Source: Bolinopsis microptera
Taxonomy: Eukaryota; Ctenophora; Tentaculata; Lobata; Bolinopsidae
Direction of reading: 5' to 3'
DNA: 64,000 bases
NCBI RefSeq assembly: GCF_026151205.1
Contig: NC_087084.1
Coordinates: forward strand, 12,055,453 to 12,119,452
Every line of letters begins with the position of its first letter. Position 1 is the first letter of the stretch. Of this stretch, positions 37,296 to 50,135 are shown one piece after another. The position numbers were made by a program, and so were the translations under genes. The notes beneath the pieces are model-generated. The model searched no databases and was not told the origin of the DNA. It was given only the letters and a program-made list of their open reading frames with translations.

Positions 37296-39473
37296 ACCTA
37301 CGACTTCAATCAGGAGGAGTCGTATTCGTCAGTTGTGGTTTTGCTTGCTTGTTCAGTTTCTGCCAAATAACACACTACTTTCAACCGAAGGCTTTACAAT
37401 AACAACTGCATCATTACAACTGTACAATGATTCAAAGAAGCAGCTGTAATACCTATATAGTATGATACATGCAACAACCAAATATCTGTATGCAACGTTG
37501 CTGTTACGTTAAATTTAAATCGCAGAGGGAGAAATTATCCTGAAACGTTTAAAAATGGTTACATAACGTCCAGTTAATGAGCATATCCCTATTGTCTATT
37601 TATAACTGTATAAATTGCAGCATGCACTAGAGATCCTCTGATCAGAGTTTATTAGCTTTCGTTAGGATTACACACAATAACCGAAGACACTTCTCATAAT
37701 TTGTAATGGTTTCGTAATGTCTAATGTCTGACCTTCGCAAACTATTTTTCATAGCTTCCTCTTATAATCTATCACACTCGAAATTAGCGAAGCATTATAT
37801 TCCGGTCGATTAACAGTTCCAAGTCCGAAGATTGCATCAGTTTAAACCATCACAGCTGAGAGTTGAGACACTGAGACAGCTCTAATGATAATTTACGCTT
37901 ATATAATGCCCATTAGATATGGATTATTCGTCAGGTTGTATGCCTTTGATATTTTCCTTTGCTCACAGGTGTATTCGTGCTCAAATCCTAAAATTGTATA
38001 GCAAGCAGAGATGCGAATCATAAGTCACAACATTTTTAAGTACCATGTCCGAGTTAAACCTTTTGTTTCATTATGATTTATGACCTTTTCTTTGAATATT
38101 CAATGCTTTTTAATTATTTGAGGATTGCGAATGGATTGCGCATGATTCTCCTCTCTTGTGCTAGCAATGTGAATCCTGCATTTTTTGACATAGAGCTTTT
38201 TCATTGTGTTGCAAATAGACTACAGTCCATAACAGACAAAACTTTAAATTGTTTTAAAGTTTTAAAACACAACGCAGCAACAAGCAATTAGCATAGTAGA
38301 TACAAAGACATTGAACGCACCCAGGGGTTTAAATATAAACGCTTCACTACCGTCTACTCTAACAGCTGGAGATACGACTACTGTCACTGAGTAGTGAGTA
38401 CTGTGTAGTGTGAGAACTCTGTCGGTGTCTGGGTCCACGAGGTCACATCAGAGGGGTGTCTGGTAGATTACCCGGGTCCCCGAGGTCATATCAGAGGGGT
38501 GTCAGCTCTACTTTTTAGTTAAAACCGGACACATGTCAACAAGGAATCCGACTCTTTGCCCTGTGTTTCAAGCGCCAAAGTCATACTTCTAACTGTTTAT
38601 AACTCCGCAAAGTTATTATCACGTGTTATAATGTATAGGCGTTAAACAGACTTCGTCACGACTAAAACACCCCTCTTGTGTTTATTTGTTGGCCCGTTAG
38701 AACTGTAGAAGAGGTTTTACTTTTTGACTGTTCTAGGTTTTCCCCCGTACACCTGTGTGAGCGTTTTCCTTAGCTTTGCCGGTTGTACCTTGTTCAAGCT
38801 TTTACATTATCACGTTTTGAATTAAACCTGTCAATTTCTGTTAGTTCCTGTCAATTTCATCGAACATTGAACAATCATCGATGTAATATAATTCAAAGCA
38901 TTTTCAACAGCATGGATTAATTATTAATCGATCCATAATAAGCAGCTGAGATTACCATTTTGCAAACGTTTTGTGTCAAAGAGTTCATCTAGATTTTCGC
39001 ACTTGAATGCACGTAATTTAACCCTTAAAGCTATGGCAACGCCTCCAGGACAGTTCGATTGTTCAATGTTCACCTGGACGGTAATTAGACAGGCATAATA
39101 TAAGAATCCTACAGCGTCCAACTTGTCCCAAATTGTTATTTGGCTTATGACACACTATTCTGGCCCCCTCTCAATTACTAACCTACGCTATAACACTAGC
39201 TGTACGTAGTAGCGGTGTGACATTTACTAAGCGTTGTGTTAAATAATTTGTGCTTGGGTATCACACGGCCCTGAGCTTTGCCTCTTGTCTATTGTATGCA
39301 CTAGGACGTGTGCTGCACTCGTCATTGTCGTATCATACGTGTAATTTGGTGCAGTTGCAGTATTAAATTTAATCATGTTTCAAATCTTAAGGTTAACAGT
39401 AATCATGGGTATGACCACAAAATGGGGAGACTCATGAGGGACAGATGATTTTTAAAGTCAGATCTTGAAAACA
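37296..39473. other. non-coding, upstream flank of exon 39474
   Basis: No gene recognised. A ~45-bp direct duplication (GAGGTCA(C/T)ATCAGAGGGGTGTC) lies at 38425-38510. A minus-strand open frame at 38924-39121 lacks an ATG and supporting features. Confidence 0.4.
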
Positions 39474-40121
39474 ATGAGGAGAGGCTCGTGTCCGGATGTA
39501 ATCCATCTCCCACCCACTATATCAACTGTACTACGAAATAGATCTCGGAGCAACGAAGATCACGAAATTGACGACCCAAATTCTGAAATGAACGGAAGAG
39601 ACTTCCCAGCTGTGAGCAAACCACTTTTCGGAGCAACCACCCTCTCCACCAACAACTCCCTCTCTGATCCAGCTCTCTCTGGTCACCTCAGTGTCCCAGA
39701 CAGAGACTCGGTCACCAGGACATTCTCAAACCCTGAACAGAGCCACAATGGTCGACACACACGACCCAAACACAAGGTGTCTCTCAGTAAACAGTTCTGC
39801 AACTTCAGACCATGTGACGACACCATCCTGGAGGAGAGTGTGCTCCAGAATGAGGCTACCCAAGAAGATCTGCAGCTGGGTATGAGAGTCAGACGACATG
39901 CTACCTCGACCCCTAACATTGGGAGGCAGTGTGAAGCTGAGAATTTCTACGTAGACGCCCCAACATTCCACAGTCTGAGGAAAGGATCAGAGCCTGCCAG
40001 GCCCCCTGATCATGGTGTTGTGAGTCACATGAAGCGGTATTCTATTCAGATCAACCACACGCTGGAGAACTTGGGCCACAGATTGCTTGGAGAGCGGAGC
40101 AGCAAGGACGATACTGGCAAA
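39474..40121 (+). CDS. alternative first exon of TRPM gene, longest N-terminus (216 aa)
   Basis: An ATG opens MRRGSCPDVIHLPPTIST..., 216 codons, ending ...GERSSKDDTGK at AAA|GTGAGT, a strong donor in phase 0. The region is clearly more GC-rich than its flanks. The sequence is Ser/Thr/Asn-rich with kinase-type motifs at the very start (RRGS, within R-x-x-S-x-P), at about residue 145 (VRRHATSTP) and near 190 (MKRYS). The last ~25 residues look helical (IQINHTLENLGHRLLGE). No known domain. A stop lies a few codons upstream, with a possible phase-0 AG four codons before the ATG. Coding is secure; membership of the TRPM transcript is inferred. Confidence 0.82.
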
Positions 40122-42086
40122 GTGAGTACGGGTTATTGAGGGTTTCTTGGGATATACAGGTGTTATGTAACAGGTTGGAAACTGTAAATTATAGGTAGAG
40201 AGAAGAATGAAAATCTTTGTAAACTTTATTGTTGCATGTCCCTCGACATATAAGTTGCAATCGGTTATACTAGCTTGATTCGTACGGTGTCCTTTATTTA
40301 TTACCAGGCCTATAGATACTATGTGACAATTGTGAGTACAGGTATATTGGTCACGTGACATGTCGCGCTCTGGCAGCTTATTAGCACACAGACACGCGGA
40401 TAGAGGCTTCCTTTGTGGGACAACCGGACAAAGTCGGGCATCTGAAACGGTCCTTTTTCCGCGGGTTGAAGTGAGAAGTTTTGGTTTATTGGTTGTGTCA
40501 CGTTTATTGATTGTCCCTTTTTCGTTATCTCCGGTTTAATTCTTATTTATCTTTTCTTTAAATTTTATTTACCTCGGCTGAATCAAAATTGTGGAGGAAA
40601 ACATTTTTTGAATGCGTCAAGTTTACGTAAAATTTGAGTTCGTCTTGTCGGCTTCAGATCGTGAAATTGCACGATAATTTCAATCAACTATACCCAGGAT
40701 GCGCTTATTACCACAGATAATTACCGCATCTTATCCTGATGGGAGTATAGTACAGACCGCCTCACAGTTTTAGTCGTCAAGCACAACCTGATTTATACAA
40801 ACCCAAACTTCAATCCTGAAAATTAAACCGGCATAATCATCTAAACTCCCTCACATCCAGATCAGGAATTAGTGATATTCACACGGAGTACCCAATGCCA
40901 ATATGTTTACCGTATTCACGTAAATGGTAAATCTACAAAATCCACCAAGTTATTATATGTCTGTTAACTCCACCGATAGGAACGGTTCACCACGTAACAG
41001 CCACGGACGGTTTATTAATTAATTAATGGGGAGAGAACCGCGGTTAATGAACCCATCACCTGCGGCACAAGTTTGTCAATCTACCTCCACCTACTTCTCC
41101 ATTTGCACGTGTAATGATCGTGCAGGCGACGACCAGATCTCATCCTGTCTAGATTATTTTTGTCCTACGTTTTCCCCTTGTCTCTGGATTCCCTGCTCCT
41201 CACCATGTTCACCATCTTCGACAAATTTCTGATGGTAAGAACCAGTAAGCTAGGTTGTTAACAGTCGGGACGAAAAGGCGATTAGGAAAATCCAGTTAGG
41301 CCAACTGGGGTTTCCTTCTTGTTATGAGCAGGAGGCACGTTATGTTAGCAATAGCTAGCCCATATTAACTACCTTCATGTACGAGGGAATTAGTAGCTGT
41401 TATTACATCTTTATTAAAGTTGGATATTTTGTGAATATTATCCAAATTCCGACACTTTGTTGATTTTCTGCGATGGGAAATTATTGTTACTCGAATTAGT
41501 CAAATTCGCCATCTCGCACAGTTGTGATCATGATCATTTCGAATACTTATTTAGATTGAGCAATCAATTTAATTAAAATAGGCGCGACCTTAAGGCCCAA
41601 TTTTGGATTAATCACTTTGTGGAAGTTAAAGTTTCCCAACTATATATTATAGCTTTATAGTTATATGAAAGTATGAACTATAGTTACACCATACTCATAA
41701 TCATACTCTCGGAAGTGCAGTACAACTATAATATCCAAAACATCTTTATTTCCGACCTCGATAATTATAATTTTCCAAATTTGCATAGTCCGACAGTGAC
41801 TGTTTATTTTGTCAACACATATTTTCTTGAATTTTGGATGCATTCAGTTTCTTGGTTATTGGTTATTGATCGTATTTCTTAATCTAGTCCGGTTGATTTT
41901 ATTTCTATTGTTTTGCTAAGCTCTTTTTTCGGTATCTGATTTTTCAAACGTTTACGAGATCATACATAAAAACTTGATATGGTTAAAATGAATAAGAGAC
42001 ATCACTATTAAACCATAAAATCAGGTGGCTTATGAACGGTGCTCTGCCCAAATTAGAACAAACCAAGAAATATTTCCCGGATATGC
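40122..42086. other. non-coding apart from one weak candidate exon
   Basis: No clear gene. The candidate micro-exon at 41205 lies in a small GC-rich patch (about 41030-41240). Confidence 0.4.
41205..41234 (+). CDS. weak candidate short first exon (10 aa)
   Basis: ATG opens MFTIFDKFLM and ends at ATG|GTAAGA in phase 0, in a GC-richer patch that could be 5' UTR. The frame is closed 30 codons upstream. Too short to prove, but donor strength, phase and strand fit the array. Confidence 0.35.
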
Positions 42087-42193
42087 GACGTCACGTCAAG
42101 TGACGATGGCGTCACGTCAGGTGACGATTATGTCACGTCAGGTGACGATGGCGTCACGTCATGTGACGATGACGTCACGTCAGGTGACGATGG
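42087..42193. repeat. 21-bp tandem repeat with CRE-like cores
   Basis: Five copies of a 21-bp unit containing GTCACGTCAGGTGACGATGG, itself nearly palindromic. The sites TGACGTCA (full cAMP-response element) and ACGTCACGTCA-like half sites recur. As the unit is a multiple of 3, one frame reads SRQVTMA repeatedly, which is not taken as a protein. Confidence 0.9.
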
Positions 42194-45100
42194 CTTGCTC
42201 ACCAGTAGTAAGACAATTGATGGTACACTAGGAAATATTGCTCGCTCCCATCATACTTCTACCGTATTACATGAAACGGGATAGGCAGATTATATGGAGC
42301 TCTCACTAACGAGCTAGAACAAATTTGTCGGAAAATTATTTCTTTGGGATAAAATTTTGGAGATAATCATTTCTTTGTGGAGAGAATCGGTTTCTGTTCT
42401 TTTAATCTGTAATCTCGCACTTTGAACGCAGAATTATTGGTCGAGTATGTTCATGGTGAAAACATTTTTCCCGTCATTATACTGGCTTGTTTAAATTCAA
42501 GATGAAAAATAATAACGAATGTATATTGTATAACTATGTATACTTCGCAGATCTCCAAAGTCAATAAATTAAGTCGTCGATCTATAAATTTTACTTATAT
42601 AATTTGTTCTTCATGTGTTCATCTTTTGTCAGCTGATGTCCAGTGCTTAACTTTCTTTGAAAAACTGAGAATGGCTTCTCAGGTTTTCAATCGAAGTTCG
42701 AATTATATGAATCACGACGAGACCAACTTTAAATTGAAAATTAACCTAACAGAATCTGTTCTAAACCTTATTCTTAAGCTACACATAGAAATACAACGAA
42801 ATACAGTTCAAGTTATTTAAAAACTATATCAGCAGACTCGACTAACTACACAGTTTGACGGACCCGTTGATGAAAACTAGACTGACTCCACAGGGATGAA
42901 TGGCAGGCGAGGAAGAGACAGCATTCAGACGGGAAAAATATATCGTGTCCTTTGGTTTAAAGATCATTTCTGTTGCTTGATTGTTCATTGCGTGCCTGTT
43001 TTAGTTTTTGAGTCGTTCAAACTCCCTTTACAATTACATGTCCTTTGAATCAACCAGAATCATTTCAACCTATCCCTACGAGAATTCTGCTAGGGTTAGT
43101 GAATACTGATTTGGTAATTGGTATTTTGTAATCCATCTGGTCTCTAAAAAGCATTATGATTAATGCGGTTCCAAGTTCACGAAATGGTTCTTGTTCAAAT
43201 CAACAATAATCTTGTTTAAGCACTATTTGACAAGTTTATTTGTCACTTTAAGATTCATGACTTTCTATTTCTAACGTATATTTCTAATATCGAATGTTGA
43301 ACTTGAAATGATTTGATTAACAATGTTTTTGTTGAAGATATCAACGAAGCTGGCAAAAAATTTGTAATTGCAGAAATCCCTGGTCTGTGAAAATTATATG
43401 GCTCTACGAACTAGACCCATCTGACATTTTGTTTTTAATTTGTTTTTAATTTGTGATGCCTGAAGTCCCAATACCTTTTCACAAGTTTAGTGCGGCTATT
43501 GAAACTTTATACTGGGAATAACCAGTAAAAACATTTATCCGACGACATGTCAATAAATTAAGTCCCGTTGATAACAAAAAGTGTTGAACTAACCAACTAT
43601 TAGTTATTACGAATTTGTTTTGACTTTCATGTATTACTATAACAACTTTACAGTGATTATTTAGATTACAGGGAAACTGTCAAGCTTGTCCGGATATCGT
43701 GTTAACAGTTTGAACCCATAAAATAACCTGAAAATCTCTCTTGTTACGTAGCAGTGCTCTGAGAGCCCTCTCTTATTCCATTGTTAAAACAAATTCACCA
43801 GAGCTTCCTTGATGCAGGTCTTTTAAATACTTTGGGTGGCTTCTTCGTCAGCGAAGCATAATTAGGCTCTGAAACTACAACTGTGATCTTGACTCGGAAT
43901 CACGGCGTAGATCTCCTCCATGCTGCTACGAGGTGATACGAAACCAAAGTATCAAAATAGTGCTGGTTGACAGAAATTGTCAAAGCCTACTCGTTTTACC
44001 ATCGTCATATAGCGCCATAGGTTACAAAACATAATTGGTATGAATACATTCGCTTGTAGCTGGTAGAGCAGGTCTAATTCGTGCTTGCTCTGTTGGTTAC
44101 ATCGTATTGGTGGCAGCAGATTTCCTGCTTACCCATTGGCCAATCAGACAATTAGACCAACAAAGAGAGAGAAAGTGAGGCATTTCACTGATACAGTGAA
44201 AACGTGGCCATGGTTATTTTGCTTATAAAGTTATAACACTTCTTACACTGCTTCTAACTGTGCAGTTTTGTAGGCCACCCATCATCTAGAAATTAATTGC
44301 GACTTAACAGCAATGGAAATTAATGTCGTTTACAATTGTAATAAAATTACCGTTATTGCATTGTCATGACTTCTTCACAGTTTAGTATACGTGAACCTGA
44401 TATATTATAGCTAAGCTTATATATTGAAGAAAGAGCTGTAATATTTGCATTAATAAAACTTTATATTGGTTGATACTATCTTTTAACTGGTTAGTGCTAA
44501 TCAACAGCTGCCGTATTGCACGTACTGTCATTTTGGCACCGATGGACTGATTTATATTCCGTTTTTCAGCTTTTGTTATTTTTAACGACGTTACATTTTC
44601 GAGTAAACCAGAACAGATTCTAATCGCTTTCGTCGGGAGAAATCGATGTCGCGTGATCTTTGCCTTATATCGTTAATCGTTATGCTGCAGTGCTCAATTA
44701 AACCACATATTCTATAGCAGCCATGAATCTATATGTACACTAACCATTCTGTGAGCCTCGATCTACGTCTAAAATATTCTGTCAGTATTTTCTTCCAGGC
44801 TCTGCATGTTCAGCTTCACGAACGATTGTTTCATTATACTCACAATCTATAAATACGAGCACATGCAAGTAAAGATCATGACGTTAATGGTCCATCTACG
44901 CTAGACGTTTACATTTGCAACCTGTATAACCATTTCTGCGGAACCACTGAATCATGAGAAATCTAAGTATCTTAAAGTTTTGTAAATGGTCGGATCGGTG
45001 TCTGAGTACCCTGAGTACACATTTCAAAGCTTGAATATTCTGAACCTTGCCAACAATTTTAATAACAACTCCTTTCCAGAATTGCCAACGTTTAATTTAA

Positions 45101-46293
45101 TGGATCACATATAGTCGGGTGCTTAGTTGTTCAGCTCTGCGGATTAATCCAGAGCTTGGCAATTTTATTTCTAGAATGTTCCTTTCTATAACTGTAAGAG
45201 CTTGCTTTGTATCATCTCCTCCTCACAACTTTATTCTCCAGACTTGGCTTCTACATAAATCTTATAACCTCTCAGCGGAACGTTTCTTAATATGCTCTCT
45301 TATAAAAAAGGTCGGCCTACAATTATAGCGGCCTACAATTTGGGTACAGCAGATACAATGAAATATATTAAGAGTACAGAGCATTACGAACCAGCTGGTG
45401 CACCTGTTTAATGATATATGCCAAGCTAATCGCTCTACAGAGTTAGCCAACATTCTACATACGATTATACTCATCTAGCTCGTAGTTGTTATGTAGTAGT
45501 TGTTATATTAAGTAGTATCACTTTGAGTACTGAGCCTATCTTACTCACTTTACATCATAAGTATAACCGCAACCAACTGTACTGTCTTAAGTATAAGGTT
45601 CTGTTCTGATTTTGAATGTGTCCCCGCGACGGTGTTAAATGTTTAGGGTTTTATACGTCTTGGTGCCTGCTGAGTTTCGTGTCTACTAAATTAGCACACT
45701 GTCACATCGCGGTGTTAAAATTACGGCCGTGAAAGGTAGGTTTAATAAAAGGTCTGCATTCGCACCATCTGGCTTTTGTTACCCCATAACCACTAATACT
45801 GGATCTTTCAAAAAAACCGTGCGGACTGCCTGTCTTTTTATAAAAATGTAACACTATCTGTAAGATGTAAGATATTGGTTCAGTCGACCGTCCTGCTGGC
45901 TTGCTTTGTTCGTGCGGCGAGGTGGAGTAATTTCGTGTGACGCTGTAACCCCCCAATATAAAGATAACCCGTTATAGATCCTGTGATACTGATTAATTAT
46001 GTAAAAATCTCTGTTGTGAGCTTTATTGACAGGCCCGGGAAAATTCTGCTGATTGTTGGTTGCACTGCTTGACACTAATAGCCCGTGTAGTTTACTGATA
46101 ATTTTCCTCTCGTTCTACGGTATTGATACAGATATATTGTGTATTGATATATTGTTTATACACTCAAGGTTTCATTGACGTTATCCAGCGATAAAAACAT
46201 ATTCGTGACATTAAATTGATGGTCCGTTTTGGTCCCCATTTTTGCTTTCCTCGGCACCAGAAGACCACGGAAAAGTCCGGATAGTCCGGAAGA
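42194..46293. other. long non-coding stretch
   Basis: About 4.1 kb without convincing exons, repeats or RNA genes. Confidence 0.45.
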
Positions 46294-46425
46294 ATGTACG
46301 AAGAAATGTCTCGGAACACACTGTTTCCGGAGTATTACCAGCCGTACCGACGACATAACGGGGGCGGTGTTATAGTCGCCCAGAATAAGGGCTTCAAGAA
46401 ACATAGACGACGCGGCATCGTCATG
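46294..46425 (+). CDS. candidate alternative first exon of TRPM gene (44 aa)
   Basis: An ATG opens MYEEMSRNTLFPEYYQPYRR, followed by a Gly-rich stretch and a highly basic end (FKKHRRRGIVM), terminating at ATG|GTGAGA, a good donor in phase 0. GC content and aromatic/Pro/Arg use look coding. A TAG four codons upstream closes the frame. The KKHRRR cluster could bind acidic lipids or act as a localisation signal at the channel N-terminus. No known domain. Confidence 0.7.
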
Positions 46426-47439
46426 GTGAGAGTTTTAAAGTCTCGATTTGTCTTCTATATAACTCATTGTTTCTAACGTCCCCAATAAATTTAGAATGAT
46501 ATGATCGATTAAAAATCAGTATTTTTATATCATCTCCTCGATTGATATTTTAGCTATAATTCTTCTTTTAAAAGTTTTGACATCGTTTCTTTACTGGAAA
46601 CCTATTTTACCTTTCCTGCTTTAATATAACGGATGCACGTTCATAATTAATATAAGGTTTAGTTTAACAAACATTTATTTATATTTCCATTCGTACATTA
46701 TACAGTATTTCCGATTTCGTGCGGCTAAAAAACAATATAAGGTTAGAAAAGTCTCTCAAATTAGGAAATTAAGATGTTCTTAATTGTTCTAAAATTATAA
46801 AATATTGGAGCTGTCATCTGTTTCACATTTAGCGTATCCAGCATCACTTATAACCTGCACGATACAAAATCTGCAAATCTCTTGTCCAGCACACCCCTAC
46901 ACCATTGTTCTGCAATTGAATGATGAATCATTTATCGGCTTCTTCTTGACAACTAGACAAAAGCATGCAATTGTCCCACAATTGTCCCACATATTATAAT
47001 TGTCCCATATATAGTGACCTCCTTATCTCCCTCGTCAGGGTTAGATCCGGATAATTAGCGATGTAAAGAGAATCATGAACTTGGACAGATGCACCTTAAA
47101 GGGCTCCAACGTCCAAGCATCGGTAATGAAAGCAAATGATCTAGCATTTATAAAATTTGGCTTACGTCGATCGATAGACATCTATACTAGATGAATATTT
47201 AACATGAGGCAACCAAATGTAAATTAAAGGAGAGTAGATTGGGTGGGTTGATAAATATATTCACAGTGTGTATTGTGTAAGGCTACAAGCCTCCTCCAAC
47301 CCCGCTAATCTACTTCGTCTATTGTGGATAAGAGTCCAAGCTCTTGTTGCTGCTCCTCTGCTACAACACTAACCATTAGGTGGTGGTCTGATTAACCGCG
47401 CCCACGTGCATACTCCCAAAGGTATTAGGGAGGCAATAT
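46426..47439. other. non-coding
   Basis: AT-rich; no exon or repeat recognised. Confidence 0.45.
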
Positions 47440-47745
47440 AAGGCTTTTGTTTGTCACTCAGTGTGAACGTTGCAAGGCATTCGCCTGCCTGTTTTCTTGG
47501 TATCTCGCAAAGATAGTAGTCAAATTCCTTGGATCTGTGACCTGTGTAATCAATTAGAGGTCCGAATAAATTACCAAAGTTTCTGTTTTGTGAGCCACGT
47601 TGTGTGCTGAAGAAGACTAAGCTAGCTACGAGTTGGTATGAGCTCCAGATACGTGGGAGGATTGAACTGGAGACCTCAGAAGAAGAATTCCCTCCAACAG
47701 CTGTGTCTATCTCACTGTTTATCACTTGTGGTGAGAACATGATAT
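47440..47745 (+). pseudogene. decayed Sec24/Sec23-like fragment
   Basis: Across shifting + strand frames one reads TQCERCKAFAC, then PVFLVSRKDSSQIPWICDLC, then LATSWYELQIRGRIELETSE followed by EEFPPTAVSISLFITCG. This order matches a Sec24-type COPII protein: a CxxC...WxCxxC zinc finger followed by the trunk start (E-L-x-x-G-x-I-E...P-P-T/M...L-F). At least two frameshifts separate the pieces and flanking domains are missing, so it is a pseudogene relic if real. The overlapping minus-strand frame (47369-47740) looks like its shadow. Confidence 0.4.
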
Positions 47746-50051
47746 TACATTTTCTCCCAACTCATCGAAATATTCTTAGTTTCTCGGATTTACAAATTTT
47801 GGGTATCATTAGTTAAAAATAGCCATGCTGATCTCAGAACACACACTCACAGGCATAATTCTCGAAAATCTTGGATTCCTGAGTTAGATCGTGCAGGACT
47901 GGTGGCCTAAAAGTAAAATCTGTTCTAAATTAGGATTAGGCCACTCGTCCATTTTTTTAATATACCTAGGTAGGCCAATAGTTCAGTTAGGCCACTAGCC
48001 TCTAGTTTAAGTAAGGTCACCAGACCGAGTACTGCGTCCAAGTTTTATAAAAGAATATTTGGTTGTTTGAAGTCTATAACTGATCACCGCAGCGAAACTT
48101 GCCAAATTTTCAATTTTTTAAATAACAAATTAGCGTTATTGTCTAGTACGCGCTACATGTTAAACGGATGTTTTTTGAGGTGGTGATTAGTGCTGAACCC
48201 TTATACTCGGTTCACATCAGCACTTTCAAACGGGGTAAAACTCAACTCATCGTTTATAGTGTTACCAACTTGTTTTCGCTCTTTCAGCTGGTCTTGTTTT
48301 CAACAGCCGGCTTTTTAGCCTTTATAGTTATACGTTTCCAAGAAAAGTTTTTGAACACACCATCGAACATAAATCGTTTTGTTAACACTTACCGGTTGTC
48401 CCAGTTCTGAGGTTCAACTCATGAAATCTGGAAAATATTTGTATGTAGTTCAACTACATGCAAATATTTCCCAGGTTTTAACCTAAAAAACTGGAACCAA
48501 TAATTCCACTGTTCAAGTCATTCATGTGGCACGGCTACACTTGTTCACGTGTGTCTTTGCAAGAGTTACCATCTCGTCTAGACGGCATTGCAGTAGTGTA
48601 ATTATTTTATTGATTGATTTCTTTGTTTCTTCATTTTTTAATAATTTCTTTCTTTCTCTCATCTGAACAATGTATAGTTGGTACACTTTGATAAAGTTAT
48701 CAGCGTCTATTTCAATTAATTGATGGGAATATACTGAGTACTGACATGAAATTGTTTGACAACTCCAAACCACCTAGTCATTCTGGCGAAGTTAAATCAG
48801 TTAAGTTCTTGCTTCTTCCATTGAATGGGCCTATAAATAGACATTAACCCGAAATCGTTAGCAACTGTATAATACAGCTGTTTAATTGGGAATGATTATC
48901 CAATTATTACTGATTAATTAACATATAACTGGTGGTATACTGCGATCCGGAAGCATTTACTCCACCTCAACGACTGCATGAACAAGTCCCGCGTTATTCT
49001 CCTTTTTATTTTGTGTGTTGTTTAAACCGGTCTAATATGCCCATATATGGTATTGGGCGACTGACGTGCAGCTGATGTGACATTTATAAATTCGTTTTTA
49101 TAGGCCCGTTTGCTCGTTAACTCAAACTGTTACAAAGTTAAAAACTGAATTATCGTCTCCAGTGTTATCAGCTTTTATAAGTTACTATTTCGCGGCTGTT
49201 AACTAATTTGCAGTTGCTATGCATACGCTTAATAATATATTTTATGTTTAAGTTAAACATAAAATATAAGCAGCTTGTAATGAAATTATTTGTTTTCTGG
49301 TTCTAATGTTCCATTATTCTTTCCTAAACGCTTTTTGATGACCAGCTTTGTTCTATAGCGTTTTTTTCGGGTTGATTATTGACAAATGCTACAGCAAAAA
49401 AGCGAGTGATGTCATCAACCAGATAATAACCAGTCCTCCTGCAGTTTTATCAGAACGTTTAGAGCCTTAGTAATAGCAGGACAAGGCGCTTTTTTCATGT
49501 TAATTGTTAGTTTAAAAGACGTTCCGTGAAGGATAGCAATACACCATGTCTATATAGTGTTGCTTATCTGGTTTTGTCTTTGTTTTGTCTTTTTTTTGGT
49601 CTTTTTTTTGTCTTTGTTTTGTCTTTGTTTTGTCTCTCTCATAGGAATATAATCAGGCACATCTTCTTAATTATAATCTATAAATTTTCCGCAAATAACA
49701 GTGCAAAATACCTAACAGTACACATCGCCTTTGCTATGACGTCACATCACACGGTGTGAAGAAATTGCAATCAGTCAAAACCTTGTTTAAAGTTTTACCG
49801 GTGGATATTTTTTGGCTTCTCCAAAACACATGCAAAACTCCTTTTTGTGTCATCACTACTCAATACTCAGATCCCATATGCCAATGTGTCTGTATTGCAT
49901 ATAACTATAACTTATAAGTCAGAATAGATGTATTTCTAACCTTTAGTTTGAAAATATTTGGCACTCCTGCTACATAAAATGCTCTCATGTCTATCCGTGT
50001 CTTGCACTGCTGTAATGTACCCTGGAGTTCATTGTCAGTATTCTTTAAAAG
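47746..50051. other. non-coding, simple repeats only
   Basis: Contains a (TTTTGTCTTTG)n-like tract at 49572-49634. At 49978-50051 an ATG frame ends at AAAAG|GTATGA, a possible alternative donor to the next entry. Confidence 0.4.
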
Positions 50052-50135
50052 GTATGATAGCGACTAGAAGTTGTCCTGATCTCGATTTGCAAAGGAATTA
50101 CTCGCCTCGTGGTGGAAAATATTTCAGAGAGTTAA
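50052..50135 (+). CDS. weak candidate first exon with SCPD motif (28 aa)
   Basis: ATG opens MIATRSCPDLDLQRNYSP and continues RGGKYFRELS to AGC|GTACAG, a weak donor in phase 0. The text looks coding, and TRSCPDL resembles the start of the exon at 39474 (RRGSCPDV). The same frame is open from an ATG at 49979 (MLSCLSVSCTAVMYPG...), giving a longer version. The poor donor keeps confidence low. Confidence 0.35.

Noticed and set aside
38924-39121. Minus-strand open frame with protein-like composition ending near a GTAATC
   Set aside because: No ATG at its start and no clear acceptor or homology.
42025-42231. Open frame with SRQVTMA heptad repeats
   Set aside because: Created by a 21-bp tandem repeat and begins at GTG, not ATG.
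44040-44115. Stretch resembling a tRNA D-arm (GCTGGTAGAGCAGG)
   Set aside because: No acceptor stem pairing, anticodon arm or T-arm box B at the required spacing.
47369-47740. 123-codon minus-strand open frame
   Set aside because: Overlaps the Sec24-like plus-strand fragment and shows no known motif; judged a shadow.
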